A stretch of 52,228 nt of DNA from Burkholderiales bacterium (lineage in GTDB: Bacteria; Pseudomonadota; Gammaproteobacteria; Burkholderiales; SG8-39): positions 1 through 52,228 of the forward strand of contig JACZJV010000019.1 of assembly GCA_014860355.1 (NCBI GenBank), written 5' to 3'. Both the position numbers and the translations under genes were made by a program. The notes under the pieces are model-generated. The model ran no database searches. It was not told the origin of the DNA and saw only the letters and a list, made by a program, of their open reading frames with translations. Every line of letters starts with the position of its first letter. Position 1 is the stretch's first letter. Shown piece by piece: positions 8,676-17,493 of the stretch.

Positions 8676-9308
8676 TCAGGACTTGTCGCCCTCGTCCTTC
8701 TTGGGCGGCACCGGCTGCCCGGGAAAGCCGGGGAAAGGAAAGCCGGTGAACATGTTCTTGGTCTGGTCCTGCAGCTTTTCCTGCATTTGCATGAAAACAT
8801 TCTTGCTTTGATCCATGTAGGCCGACATCATGCCCTGCATGGCCGAACCCTGGAAATTCATGAACTGCGCCCAGAGATCCTTGTTGATCTTGCCGCTGTC
8901 GCCGTACATCGAGCGCGACTGCTCCTGCAGTTGCTTTTGCACCTGGACGAAAGTCTGCATGTTCTTCTCCAGGTAATTGCCGACCATGCCCTGCATCGCA
9001 TTGCCGTAAAAGCGGATAAGCTGCGACAGCAGATCCGAGGTGAACATGGGCATGCCGCCGGCTTCTTCCTCGAGGATGATTTGCAGCAGGATGGAACGCG
9101 TCAGGTCCTCGCTGGTCTTCGCATCCACTACCTGGAATTGTTCGTGCTTGAGCACGAGTTCCTTGACGTCGGCCAGCGTGATATAACTCGAGGTGCGGGT
9201 GTCGTAGAGGCGTCGATTCGGATATTTCTTGATCATCCGCAGGGCATCGGCGGCGGCGCCGGCAGCGCTATCAGTTTGATTTACAGCAGTTTCCTTCTTA
9301 TGTTGCAT
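8676..9308 (-). CDS. phaR: PHB-responsive repressor
   Basis: PhaR-type regulator that in related bacteria represses phasin and its own gene and is released by binding PHB granules. The N-terminal DNA-binding domain is recognisable from IKKYPNRRLYDTRTSSYITL to about residue 80. After it come repeated amphipathic segments with FYGNAMQGMVGNYLEKN and FQGSAMQGMMSAYM that probably bind the polymer, then a Pro/Lys-rich tail. Length 210 residues. Start chosen at ATG 9308 because AGGA lies about nine bases upstream; a further upstream start at 9371 would read through the control region. Divergent from phaP. Confidence 0.93.
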   Translation of the reverse strand: MQHKKETAVNQTDSAAGAAADALRMIKKYPNRRLYDTRTSSYITLADVKELVLKHEQFQVVDAKTSEDLTRSILLQIILEEEAGGMPMFTSDLLSQLIRFYGNAMQGMVGNYLEKNMQTFVQVQKQLQEQSRSMYGDSGKINKDLWAQFMNFQGSAMQGMMSAYMDQSKNVFMQMQEKLQDQTKNMFTGFPFPGFPGQPVPPKKDEGDKS

Positions 9309-9370
9309 TGCAGCATTCCTCTTGACTTTTTCGGGCAACAGAGTAGAATTACTCGTGTTGCACCGCAGCA
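9302..9370 (+). promoter_or_regulatory. phaP promoter flanked by two PhaR-like boxes
   Basis: A sigma70 promoter TTGACT (9322-9327), 16-bp spacer, TAGAAT (9344-9349) points at phaP. It is flanked by two copies of GTTGCANNGCAGCA, at 9302-9315 and 9357-9370, whose starts are 55 bp apart. Each contains TGC-N3-GCA, in keeping with the TGC/GCA-type sites described for PhaR proteins. The first box overlaps the phaR start codon and the second sits at the expected phaP transcription start, so one protein could silence both genes. Confidence 0.6.
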
Positions 9371-9421
9371 TACCAAATTTCTGATTCCATCACACCACTC
9401 TCTTTCACCGAGGAGCCCAAG

Positions 9422-9952
9422 ATGGCCAACCCCCAAGAACAACTTGCAGCCTGGCAAAAAGCTGCCCTGGAATCTACGCTCAGCTACGCGCAGGCTAGCA
9501 TCGCCAGCGCCGAGCAAATGCTGAAACTCAATCTCGAGGCCGCTCGCAATTCGCTCGAGCAGGCCGGCAAGAACACGCGCGAACTGCTCTCCATCGACGA
9601 CCCGCAGGAACTGGTGCAACTACGCGCCAAAATCGCCCAGGCGAACATGCAGCAATCCGCCAGCTATGCCCAGAACATCTACGAAATCGTCAGTCAATCT
9701 CAAGCTCTACTGACCAAACTCGGCGAGCAGCAGTATTCGCGCCTCAACCAGGAGGCCGCCGCAGGCGCCGAGCAACTGGGCAAGGGCGCGCCGGGAGCCG
9801 AAGTGGCCGCTGCCGCGGTGAAATCTGCCCTGGCAGCGACCAACGCCATGATGGACAACCTCAACCGCGCCACCAAGCAGTTCGCCGAACTGTCCGAAGC
9901 CAACATCAAGGCCGCCACGGCCGGCATATTCAAGACCCCCGGCAAAAAGTAA
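9422..9952 (+). CDS. phaP: phasin (PHB granule-associated protein)
   Basis: Small amphipathic protein that coats PHB granules and limits their coalescence. The 176 residues match the phasin_2 pattern: N-terminal helix with QLAAWQKAALESTLSYAQASIASAEQMLKLNLEAARNS-like heptads, then AKIAQANMQQSASYAQNIYEI, an Ala-rich middle and a C-terminal helix. No Cys and no signal peptide. GAGGAG stands eight bases before the ATG. It is transcribed alone from the promoter between it and phaR and ends at a hairpin terminator. Confidence 0.93.
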   Translation: MANPQEQLAAWQKAALESTLSYAQASIASAEQMLKLNLEAARNSLEQAGKNTRELLSIDDPQELVQLRAKIAQANMQQSASYAQNIYEIVSQSQALLTKLGEQQYSRLNQEAAAGAEQLGKGAPGAEVAAAAVKSALAATNAMMDNLNRATKQFAELSEANIKAATAGIFKTPGKK

Positions 9953-10018
9953 GCGCTCCCGCTCCATATTTTCTGTCCCGCCGCCCCGAGCGGGACCTGC
10001 ACCGTACCCATACTCAAG

Positions 10019-10050
10019 CCCTCTCCTGCGTTTCGGCGGAGAGGGTTTAT
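10019..10050 (+). terminator. intrinsic terminator after phaP
   Basis: CCCTCTCC (10019-10026) pairs with GGAGAGGG (10038-10045), then TTTATTTATT. It lies between the converging phaP and phaB-like genes; the T-rich side serves phaP. Confidence 0.75.
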
Positions 10051-10803
10051 TTATTGCATGTGCTGTCCGCCATTGATGGCGATGTTGGCGCCAGTGACGA
10101 AGGCTGCCTCTTCCGAGCACAAATAGATGATCAGACCGGCCACTTCCTCGGGCTTGCCCAGACGCCCCACAGGAATCTGCGGAATGATCTTGCTGTCGAG
10201 AATTTCCTTGGGTATCGCCGTCACCATCTTGGTGCCGATGTAACCCGGGGAGATGGTATTCACGGTCACGCCCTTTCTCGCCACCTCCAGCGCCAGCGCC
10301 TTGGTGAATCCGTGCATTCCGGCCTTGGCAGCGGAATAATTGGTCTGTCCAAATGCACCCTTCGAACCGTTCACCGAAGACACGTTGATGATCCGCCCCC
10401 AGCCCCGGTCGACCATGCCGTCGCACACCGGCTTGGTCATGTTGAACACGCTGTCGAGGTTGGTGCGCATTACCGCGTCCCAATCGGGCTTTTCCATTTT
10501 CTTGAAAGTCATGTCGCGCGTAATGCCGGCATTGTTGACCAGAATCTCCACCGGCCCCACATCGGCTGCTATCTTGGCCACGCAGGCCTGGCAGGAGTCG
10601 TAGTCGGCCACGTCTACCGCCACGGGATGAAAATCGTAGCCGCGCAATTTCATTTCCGCGTTCCAGGCCGCGGCATTTTTGTTTCCCGGCGAGTGCGTCA
10701 CCACCACGCGGAAGCCTGCGTCATACATCTTGGTGCTGATGGATTCGCCCAGCCCGCCCATGCCGCCGGTAATCAGTGCGATTCTTTTTGGCACGATAGT
10801 CAC
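10051..10803 (-). CDS. phaB: acetoacetyl-CoA reductase paralogue
   Basis: Short-chain dehydrogenase of the PhaB type, reducing acetoacetyl-CoA to (R)-3-hydroxybutyryl-CoA with NADPH. Seen: TGGMGGLG, NNAGITRD, the catalytic Ser in NVSSVNGSKG, Tyr and Lys in YSAAKAG, and the PhaB-typical ending GGQHM. The start is decided by AGGAGG just upstream: the ATG at 10809 would be one base away, but the GTG at 10803 is seven bases away, giving 250 residues. It is the second reductase copy, 96 bases downstream of the other and diverged from it. Whether both serve PHB is unknown. Confidence 0.88.
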   Translation of the reverse strand: MTIVPKRIALITGGMGGLGESISTKMYDAGFRVVVTHSPGNKNAAAWNAEMKLRGYDFHPVAVDVADYDSCQACVAKIAADVGPVEILVNNAGITRDMTFKKMEKPDWDAVMRTNLDSVFNMTKPVCDGMVDRGWGRIINVSSVNGSKGAFGQTNYSAAKAGMHGFTKALALEVARKGVTVNTISPGYIGTKMVTAIPKEILDSKIIPQIPVGRLGKPEEVAGLIIYLCSEEAAFVTGANIAINGGQHMQ

Positions 10804-10899
10804 GATCATTCCTCCTTTGTAGATATGGTCCGATACCGTCCCCGGCGATCTTGCCGGGTAATTGTGGTATCGGTTTCACCATAACATAAACACCTGCCC

Positions 10900-11640
10900 T
10901 CAGGCCATGTGCAGACCGCCGTTGATCGAAATGTTGGCGCCGGTGATGTAGCCGGCGTCGTCGGAGGCAAGGTAGGCCACGAGGCCTGCGATTTCGTCCG
11001 GCTGCGCCAGCCGCCCCATCGGGATGGTCGCGACGATCTGATCGCGCACTTCGGTGCGGATCGCCATCACCATTTCCGTCGCGACATAGCCGGGAGAGAT
11101 GGTGTTCACGGTCACGCCCTTGCGCACCACTTCCTGCGCCAGCGCCTTGGAAAAACCGTGCATCCCGGCCTTCGCCGCCGAATAATTGGTCTGCCCGAAC
11201 TGGCCTTTCAGCGCGTTGACCGACGACACGTTGATGATCCGGCCCCAGCCCCGGTCGGTCATCCCCTCGACCACCTGGCGCGTAACATTGAAAACGCTGT
11301 TCAGGTTGGTGTTGATCACGTCGTACCAGTCGCTCTCGGACATGCGCTTGAACACGCCGTCGCGGGTGATGCCCGCATTGTTGACCAGAATATCCACCGG
11401 CCCGATGATGGAACCGATGCGGTAGAACATATCGGCGCAGGAATCGAATTCCTCCACATTGCCTTCGGCAGCGTGCACGCTGTAACCCTGCGCGCGCATG
11501 CTCGATAGCCAGTCGTCTTTCTTGTCATAGCCGGGCAGGCAATTGGCCACCACCTTGTTGCCGTTCGCCGCCAGACGCTTGCAGATCGCGGTGCCGATGC
11601 CGCCCATGCCCCCGGTCACGAATGCTATCCGCTCAGTCAT
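10900..11640 (-). CDS. phaB: acetoacetyl-CoA reductase
   Basis: Second step of PHB synthesis. The 246 residues equal the length of the Ralstonia eutropha enzyme and begin the same way (MTERIAFVTGGMGGIGTAIC). Also present are NNAGITRDGVF, DRGWGRIINVSSVN, the active-site YSAAKAGMHGF, and the ending NGGLHM. Start at ATG 11640, five bases after AAGGAAG; a GTG two codons earlier would overlap that site. Of the two tandem reductases this is the closer match to canonical PhaB. Downstream of phaA, with a large inverted repeat in the gap. Confidence 0.93.
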   Translation of the reverse strand: MTERIAFVTGGMGGIGTAICKRLAANGNKVVANCLPGYDKKDDWLSSMRAQGYSVHAAEGNVEEFDSCADMFYRIGSIIGPVDILVNNAGITRDGVFKRMSESDWYDVINTNLNSVFNVTRQVVEGMTDRGWGRIINVSSVNALKGQFGQTNYSAAKAGMHGFSKALAQEVVRKGVTVNTISPGYVATEMVMAIRTEVRDQIVATIPMGRLAQPDEIAGLVAYLASDDAGYITGANISINGGLHMA

Positions 11641-11685
11641 ATTCACTTCCTTTCAAAAACTGCAGGTTTTCGCTCCGAACAATTT

Positions 11686-11782
11686 TCATTCCGGGTCCCC
11701 CTCCGGGGATAAACTTCGCGAGGAATCTCGCTTTTCGCGGGGAGCAGAAAGCGAGATTTCCCGGCCCCCGGCCCCGGAATGA
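11686..11782. repeat. dispersed inverted repeat (TCATTCC family), long copy
   Basis: TCATTCCGGG at the left pairs with CCCGGAATGA at the right. The core ATCTCGCTTT / AAAGCGAGAT forms the tip of the hairpin. It shares its termini and the GCGAGGAATCTC-like core with 8545-8626 but has extra CCCCCTCCGGGG sequence in the stem. It fills the 176-base gap between phaA and phaB. Confidence 0.7.
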
Positions 11783-11816
11783 CGCGATTGCACGTTGTGC
11801 GCGTGCCCGGCGAATT

Positions 11817-12995
<1,179 letters not shown>

Positions 12996-13052
12996 TTGAA
13001 CCTCCGTTAAACGTTGGCGGCGGTCCCATGCCACCGATTTTCGCGGCCTGTA

Positions 13053-13211
13053 TTTGCGAGCAAGCCCGCTCCTACAAACCCTGATTTCTGTGGGAGCGAG
13101 CTTGCTCGCAAATTCCACAGTTCGCGAGCAAGCCCGCGCCTACACTCCCCGTTCTTGTGGGAGTGAGCTCCTACAAACCCCGTTCTTGTGGGAGCGAGCT
13201 TGCTCGCGAAA
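13053..13211. repeat. REP palindrome array (five units)
   Basis: Five copies of a REP-type unit, core TGTGGGAGCGAGCTTGCTCG, alternate in orientation: 13053-13078 (reverse), 13089-13112 (forward), 13121-13144 (reverse), 13156-13177 (a shortened hybrid of forward start and reverse end) and 13187-13211 (forward). They fill the phaC-phaA gap. The same unit is common between genes of pseudomonads and betaproteobacteria. It may protect the phaC mRNA 3' end or lower downstream expression. Confidence 0.85.
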
Positions 13212-13224
13212 AGCAAAGAACGGA

Positions 13225-15114
13225 TCACACCCTCACCTTCACATACCTGCCGGGCGCGGGCTCGATCGCCTTGTACCTGGCATTGCCCGGCTTCTTCGGC
13301 GCCGCGCGCTCGCCCCCGGAATAGGCTTGCAGCCACGCATCCCAGTCCGACCACCAACTGCCGGGCAGTTCCTCGGCGCCGGCCAGCCATTCGTCCGCGC
13401 CTGCGTCCAGGCGATCGTTCTTCCAGTAGCTGCGCCGGTTCTTGGCCGGCGGATTGATCACGCCGGCGACATGGCCGCTCGCGCCGAGGACGAAACGCGT
13501 GTCGCCCTTGAGATGCCGCGTCGAAAGATAGGCGGTTTTCCAGGGCACGATGTGGTCCTCTCGCGTCGCCAGAATATAGGTCGGCAGGCGAATCGCGCCC
13601 AGGTCCACCGGCACGCCGCACATGGCGAGCCTGCCTGGCTCGCGCAGCTTGTTCTCCAGATACATATTGCGCACGTACCAGCAGTACATCGGCCCCGGCA
13701 GATTGGTGCTGTCGGCGTTCCAGTACAGAATGTCGAACGCGTCCGGCGATTTGCCCTTGAGGTAGTTGTTGACCACGTAGGACCAGACGAGGTCGTTGGC
13801 GCGCAGCGCCGAAAACACGAAAGCCAGTTCCTTGCCCGACAGGATGCCTCCCGAGCCTATCGCAGCCTCGCGCGCCGCTACGCTGGCTTCGTCTATGAAC
13901 ACGCCGATGTCGCCGGGATAGCTGAAGTCGAGCATGGTCGCGAGCAGCGTCACGCTCGCCACGCGCTCCTCGCCGCGCGCGCGCAGCACGGCCAGCGCGG
14001 CCGATAGCAGGGTCCCGCCCACGCAAAAACCGAGAGCGTTGATTTTGTCCGACTTGCTGATCGCGCGCACGACCTCGATGGCCTGCAACACGCCGTCGGC
14101 GATGTAATCGTCCCAGCCGAGCCCGCCCAGACTTTCCTCGGTGATATTGCGCCAGGACAGCATGAACACGGTGTTGCCCTGCTCCACCGCGTAGCGCACA
14201 AAGGAGTTTTCGGGCTGCAGATCGAGGATGTAGAACTTGTTGATGCAGGGCGGCACCATCAGGAGCGGCTGCTTGCGCACTTTCGCCGTAGCCGGCGTGT
14301 ACTGGATCAGCTGGATCAATTCGTTTTCGAACACCACTACGCCAGGGGTGGTGGCGAGGTTCCCGCCCACCTCGAAGGCCGACTCGTCGCTCATCGACAC
14401 CCGCCCCAGCTCGACATCCTCGATCAGGTGGCGGATGCCCTTGTGCAGGCTCTCGCCATTGGTGGCCAGCGCGAGCTGCAGCGCTTCGGGATTGGTGGCG
14501 GCGTAGTTGGCCGGGCTCATTGCATCGATCAGCTGGCGCGTATAGAAGCGCAGCCGTTGCTTCGCCGGCCCGTCCAGCTCGGCCGTATCCACCAGCTCGT
14601 TGAGAAAACGGGAATTGAGCTCATAGACCTGGCGCAGATAGTCGTGATAGCCGCTGTCTCGCCACTCGCGCCCGGCAAAGCGCATGTCGCGGCCGCCGTC
14701 ATCTTTGCCCTTGCCGGTCGCCAGGGCAAGGCTTGTGCTCCGGCCAGATTCGCGCGCCAGCATTTTCCCCCACAGGGCCATCTGCTGCTGGATGTAGCCG
14801 GCTTGCAGCGCTGCCAGCCGGGAAGGGTCGGCGCCGTGGCCGGCGAGCAGTGACTGCCATATCCGGCCGGCCTCGGAGCCTGCCGGAAACAGGCCCAAGA
14901 ATTTCTGTAGCAGCGCTCCGCCCGCTTGCGCGTAGGCGCCTGATCTATCGTCGGAATTGCGCTCTTGCACGGGAGTACGGGTCTCCGTAAGCGGTGCACC
15001 AGGATGGGCCAGCTCAGCCTCGGCAAGCCCAGAGAAAGACTGGCTGAAGCGGGGCATTTTGCACTGCACCAATGAGGCTGTCAAGGCGAAAGCCGTACCC
15101 TGGTCCTTGCTCAT
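13225..15114 (-). CDS. phaC: class I poly(3-hydroxyalkanoate) synthase
   Basis: Polymerises (R)-3-hydroxybutyryl-CoA into PHB at the granule surface. The 629 residues fit class I, with a slightly long N-terminus. Seen: PhaC N-terminal domain with WQKxx-like region and RLRFYTRQLIDAMSPANYAATNPE; lipase-like box GFCVGG with nucleophile Cys near residue 364; Asp near 519 in ATREDHIVPW; His near 548 in GASGHVAGVINPP. No strong ribosome-binding site precedes the ATG at 15114, and an internal ATG at 15057 is no better, so the exact start is uncertain. First gene of the phaC-phaA-phaB run, 61 bases after dgkA. Confidence 0.96.
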   Translation of the reverse strand: MSKDQGTAFALTASLVQCKMPRFSQSFSGLAEAELAHPGAPLTETRTPVQERNSDDRSGAYAQAGGALLQKFLGLFPAGSEAGRIWQSLLAGHGADPSRLAALQAGYIQQQMALWGKMLARESGRSTSLALATGKGKDDGGRDMRFAGREWRDSGYHDYLRQVYELNSRFLNELVDTAELDGPAKQRLRFYTRQLIDAMSPANYAATNPEALQLALATNGESLHKGIRHLIEDVELGRVSMSDESAFEVGGNLATTPGVVVFENELIQLIQYTPATAKVRKQPLLMVPPCINKFYILDLQPENSFVRYAVEQGNTVFMLSWRNITEESLGGLGWDDYIADGVLQAIEVVRAISKSDKINALGFCVGGTLLSAALAVLRARGEERVASVTLLATMLDFSYPGDIGVFIDEASVAAREAAIGSGGILSGKELAFVFSALRANDLVWSYVVNNYLKGKSPDAFDILYWNADSTNLPGPMYCWYVRNMYLENKLREPGRLAMCGVPVDLGAIRLPTYILATREDHIVPWKTAYLSTRHLKGDTRFVLGASGHVAGVINPPAKNRRSYWKNDRLDAGADEWLAGAEELPGSWWSDWDAWLQAYSGGERAAPKKPGNARYKAIEPAPGRYVKVRV

Positions 15115-15146
15115 CGAAATAAAAAGATTTTATTATTTATCAGCAT

Positions 15147-15168
15147 GTTGCACCACCATGCCGCAGCC
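15147..15168. promoter_or_regulatory. possible split PhaR half-sites upstream of phaC
   Basis: GTTGCACC (15147-15154) and GCAGCC (15163-15168) are the two halves of the box found at 9302 and 9357, but eight extra bases separate them. It sits 33-54 bases before the phaC start. This could be a weak or ancestral operator; the altered spacing argues for caution. Confidence 0.25.
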
Positions 15169-15175
15169 TCAGGCC

Positions 15176-15556
15176 TCAGCTTTCGAGCATCATTCCCACA
15201 AGGTGCGGGCCGAACACCAAGCCGCCTATCACTGCCGCTCCAACCGCAGCGGCCAGGACCGCGCCCGCAGCGACATCCTTGGCCTTGCCGGCCAGCGGAT
15301 GGAGCTCCGGGGATGCAAGATCGACCAGAAACTCGATCGCGGTATTTATCGCTTCCGCGACCCACACGCACAGGATGGCGGTCACTATCAGCGCCCATTC
15401 TGCCGGCGAAATCCGGAACACTGCGCCTGCGGCCACGACCAGAATGCTGGCCGCGGCATGGATCCTGGCGTTTTGCTGCGATTGCAGCAATATCCCGAGG
15501 CCGCGCAGAGCGTGGCCGACGCTGCGCAGGCGAGCGGTCAAATAAGGGCTAGGCAT
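15176..15556 (-). CDS. dgkA: diacylglycerol kinase (prokaryotic DgkA type)
   Basis: Small trimeric inner-membrane kinase that recycles diacylglycerol to phosphatidic acid. The 126 residues have three predicted membrane helices, the signature VAEAINTAIEFLVDL with its catalytic Glu and Asn, and the conserved KAKDVAAGAV after it. Length and motif order are as in Escherichia coli DgkA. Same strand as phaC and 61 bases upstream of it; co-transcription is possible but unproven. Confidence 0.93.
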   Translation of the reverse strand: MPSPYLTARLRSVGHALRGLGILLQSQQNARIHAAASILVVAAGAVFRISPAEWALIVTAILCVWVAEAINTAIEFLVDLASPELHPLAGKAKDVAAGAVLAAAVGAAVIGGLVFGPHLVGMMLES

Positions 15557-15614
15557 CGGTTGGGCGTATGGCCTGGGCGGACGGCGACACGGGGATTATG
15601 CCCGATTAGGTCTC

Positions 15615-15685
15615 TTGCAGGAGGGGCCGCGAAGGACGCCTTCGCGAGAGCGAATCTGCTCGCGAACGTCGGATTTCGCGAGCAG
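15615..15685. repeat. REP-like hairpins
   Basis: Two hairpins in the gap between the START-like gene and dgkA. GCGAAGG / CCTTCGC spans 15629-15645. An 11-bp perfect stem pairs CTGCTCGCGAA (15656-15666) with TTCGCGAGCAG (15675-15685). The second carries the GCTCGCGAA core of the REP family at 13053. It lies just past the stop at 15701 and may serve as a transcript end. Confidence 0.6.
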
Positions 15686-15700
15686 GCGCGCGCAATCTCA

Positions 15701-16288
15701 CTACTTCGCATCCGCCAAGGCTTTGCGCCGCAGAATTTCGCCTACCAGCTGGCGAAAACGCGCGCGCGTCTCGAACTCGACCAGGGCGCGGCCGATCAGC
15801 GGCGGTATCCAGATTTCCGGAATCGACTCCAGGTGATATACGACGCGGGTCCCGTCTGCGTCCGCAATCAGCCGGGTGGTGGACTGGTTCTTCTTCATGT
15901 TGCCGCTCAGCATGCGCCCGCGTATTTCCTGGTAGGGGCTCAGACGCACTTCCGATACCGTCTCTATCGGCACGGAGAACGGGCCCCATCCCATGCTGCC
16001 TTTCTGCGACACCACGAGCATTTCGTCCGTGCGCGAGAGGATCACGCTCTTTTCCAGCCTGGAGATGAACTCGGTGGCATGGCCGTAATCCGTCATCACC
16101 GCCCAGGCCGCCTGCGGCGTGACGCGGACGTGAAAGCTCACGTCGACGAACACCTGCCCGCCCTGCATGCGGACGTCTACGGCTATCGCCGGTTCCGCAT
16201 CCGCCTTTGCCTGCGTTGCGAGCAGGCATAGCAGCGCCAGCGCGATCGAGCGCAGACGGCGCGAGGCGAAAAGATACTTGACTGGCAT
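15701..16288 (-). CDS. exported START/SRPBCC-like protein
   Basis: A 195-residue protein with an apparent signal peptide (basic start, hydrophobic SIALALLCLLATQA, cleavage near ADA), so probably periplasmic. The mature part resembles the polyketide-cyclase/START (SRPBCC) fold: VDVSFHVRVTPQAAWAVMTDY, then FISRLEKS, a middle WGPFSVPIETVSEVR and a final amphipathic helix. Such domains bind lipids or other hydrophobic ligands; the ligand here is unknown. Start at ATG 16288; a TTG two codons earlier is possible. Divergent from the FecR gene, with 271 bases between them containing only small inverted repeats (for example 16466-16473 with 16487-16494). Confidence 0.75.
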   Translation of the reverse strand: MPVKYLFASRRLRSIALALLCLLATQAKADAEPAIAVDVRMQGGQVFVDVSFHVRVTPQAAWAVMTDYGHATEFISRLEKSVILSRTDEMLVVSQKGSMGWGPFSVPIETVSEVRLSPYQEIRGRMLSGNMKKNQSTTRLIADADGTRVVYHLESIPEIWIPPLIGRALVEFETRARFRQLVGEILRRKALADAK

Positions 16289-16559
16289 CGACAATTTATT
16301 GAGCTTTACTGAAAACCGGCCTAGAGTTAGCTCTGACGCACGATATTTGCCAAAGTATGATTATTCTCAACATGCTGGCCGATTAGTTCACCGACGATAC
16401 AAGCTCGCGATCGGGCGGGCAAGTCGCGAATGCCTGATTGCCCGATATTGTTATCAGCTACTAACGGGCCATTGCAGAATTTCCGAAATGGCCCCTGATC
16501 TAGGCGAGCATGAGGGGAGGTATTCGCTCATTTTGAAATGAACTCTAAGGGAGGCTAAG

Positions 16560-17351
16560 ATGCTACGGTCATCGTTGTTCGCACTATGTTTCGGCTTATC
16601 GTCCCTGATTGCTGCACCCTTGGGCTATGCCAATGGCATATTCCAGAGCGTCAGCGGCGACGTAAGAGCTGCAGCAGGCACGGCCGCGCCGGTAAGCGTG
16701 AGCAAGAACCAGAGCGTCGTTCCGGGCACCACCGTCACCACCGGAAACGGCGCCCAGACGGTCATTCGCTTCGATGACGGTCACACCGTGGTCCTGAATG
16801 AAAACACCGAATTCCTCGTCGCTCAATACAGCTTCGACAAGGACAAGCCGCAAAGCGACAATATCGCCATGCGACTCCTGAAAGGCGCGATGCGCTCGGT
16901 GAGCGGTTTGATCGTGTCCAGAAGCCGCAACTCCTTCGCGCTGCTTGCGCCGCAGGCGACCATAGGCATACGCGGCACCGACTTCATGATTGCGCTGGTC
17001 AATCCTGCTTATCTTTCGGTACTGCAGGGTTCGATCGCGGCAACCAACACGGCGGGAACGGCGACTTTCGCGGCCGGCGCAACCGCAACAGTGGCGTCGG
17101 CCACGGCGCTGGCGGTGGCAATCCCGGCCTCCGCACTGCCTGCCTCCGTCGCCGCCAGCTTCAGCAATCTGAGTTCGGTCGCGATTGGGGCCGGAGCAGG
17201 CGCAGCTTCAGGCGCGGCCGCCGGCGGGGTCACCGCAGGCATGGTCGCGGCAGGCGCCGCGGTAATTGCCGTGGCCGTCGGGGCGGCATCGTCGGAAAGC
17301 TCGGATCTCCCGATAAGCGCGACGAACACAAACGCACCGCATCCGTTCTAA
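16560..17351 (+). CDS. FecR-domain exported protein with Gly/Ala tail
   Basis: 263 residues with a signal peptide (cleavage near GYANG) and a FecR domain at about residues 50-150: VVPGTTVTTGNGAQTVIRF, DDGHTVVLNENTEF, LLKGAMRSVSGL and ATIGIRGTDF. Stand-alone FecR proteins of this kind sit in the periplasm or at the outer membrane; their role is unclear. After a low-complexity Ala-rich stretch, residues about 217-245 read GAAAGGVTAGMVAA followed by a hydrophobic Val/Ala run. This is nearly identical to the tail of the YjbE-like peptide at 23312-23530. GGGAGG stands before the ATG. It converges with the MORN gene, so it is a separate unit from the YjbFGH operon. Confidence 0.85.
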   Translation: MLRSSLFALCFGLSSLIAAPLGYANGIFQSVSGDVRAAAGTAAPVSVSKNQSVVPGTTVTTGNGAQTVIRFDDGHTVVLNENTEFLVAQYSFDKDKPQSDNIAMRLLKGAMRSVSGLIVSRSRNSFALLAPQATIGIRGTDFMIALVNPAYLSVLQGSIAATNTAGTATFAAGATATVASATALAVAIPASALPASVAASFSNLSSVAIGAGAGAASGAAAGGVTAGMVAAGAAVIAVAVGAASSESSDLPISATNTNAPHPF

Positions 17352-17356
17352 ATTGG

Positions 17357-17384
17357 CTTGGGGGGCGTTTTACAGCCCCCCAAG
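17357..17384. terminator. strong hairpin between converging genes
   Basis: A 10-bp perfect GC-rich stem, CTTGGGGGGC / GCCCCCCAAG, with an 8-base loop, starts six bases after the FecR stop. There is no T-run after it, so it may be a Rho-assisted or mRNA-stabilising end rather than a classical terminator. Confidence 0.5.
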
Positions 17385-17461
17385 ATTCTGCTGGCAGTTC
17401 AACTGCGATGGCGCACTTGCGCCCCGAAGCTTGCCATTCTGGGGGGTGTGCGAGTACCGCT

Positions 17462-17487
17462 TTTCGCGAGCAAGCTCGCTCCTACAA
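17462..17487. repeat. single REP unit
   Basis: TTTCGCGAGCAAGCTCGCTC followed by CTACAA matches the reverse-oriented units of the array at 13053-13211. It lies just past the stop of the MORN gene. Confidence 0.8.
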
Positions 17488-17493
17488 TTCGTA

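Noticed and set aside
13053-13211. Repeated 20-25 bp units as a CRISPR array
   Set aside because: Units alternate orientation, differ from each other and have 8-14 base gaps rather than uniform spacers; they match REP elements.
16295-16541. Open frame on the plus strand upstream of the FecR gene
   Set aside because: Reads back into the divergent START-like gene and shows no protein-like features; the region is better seen as a leader with small inverted repeats.
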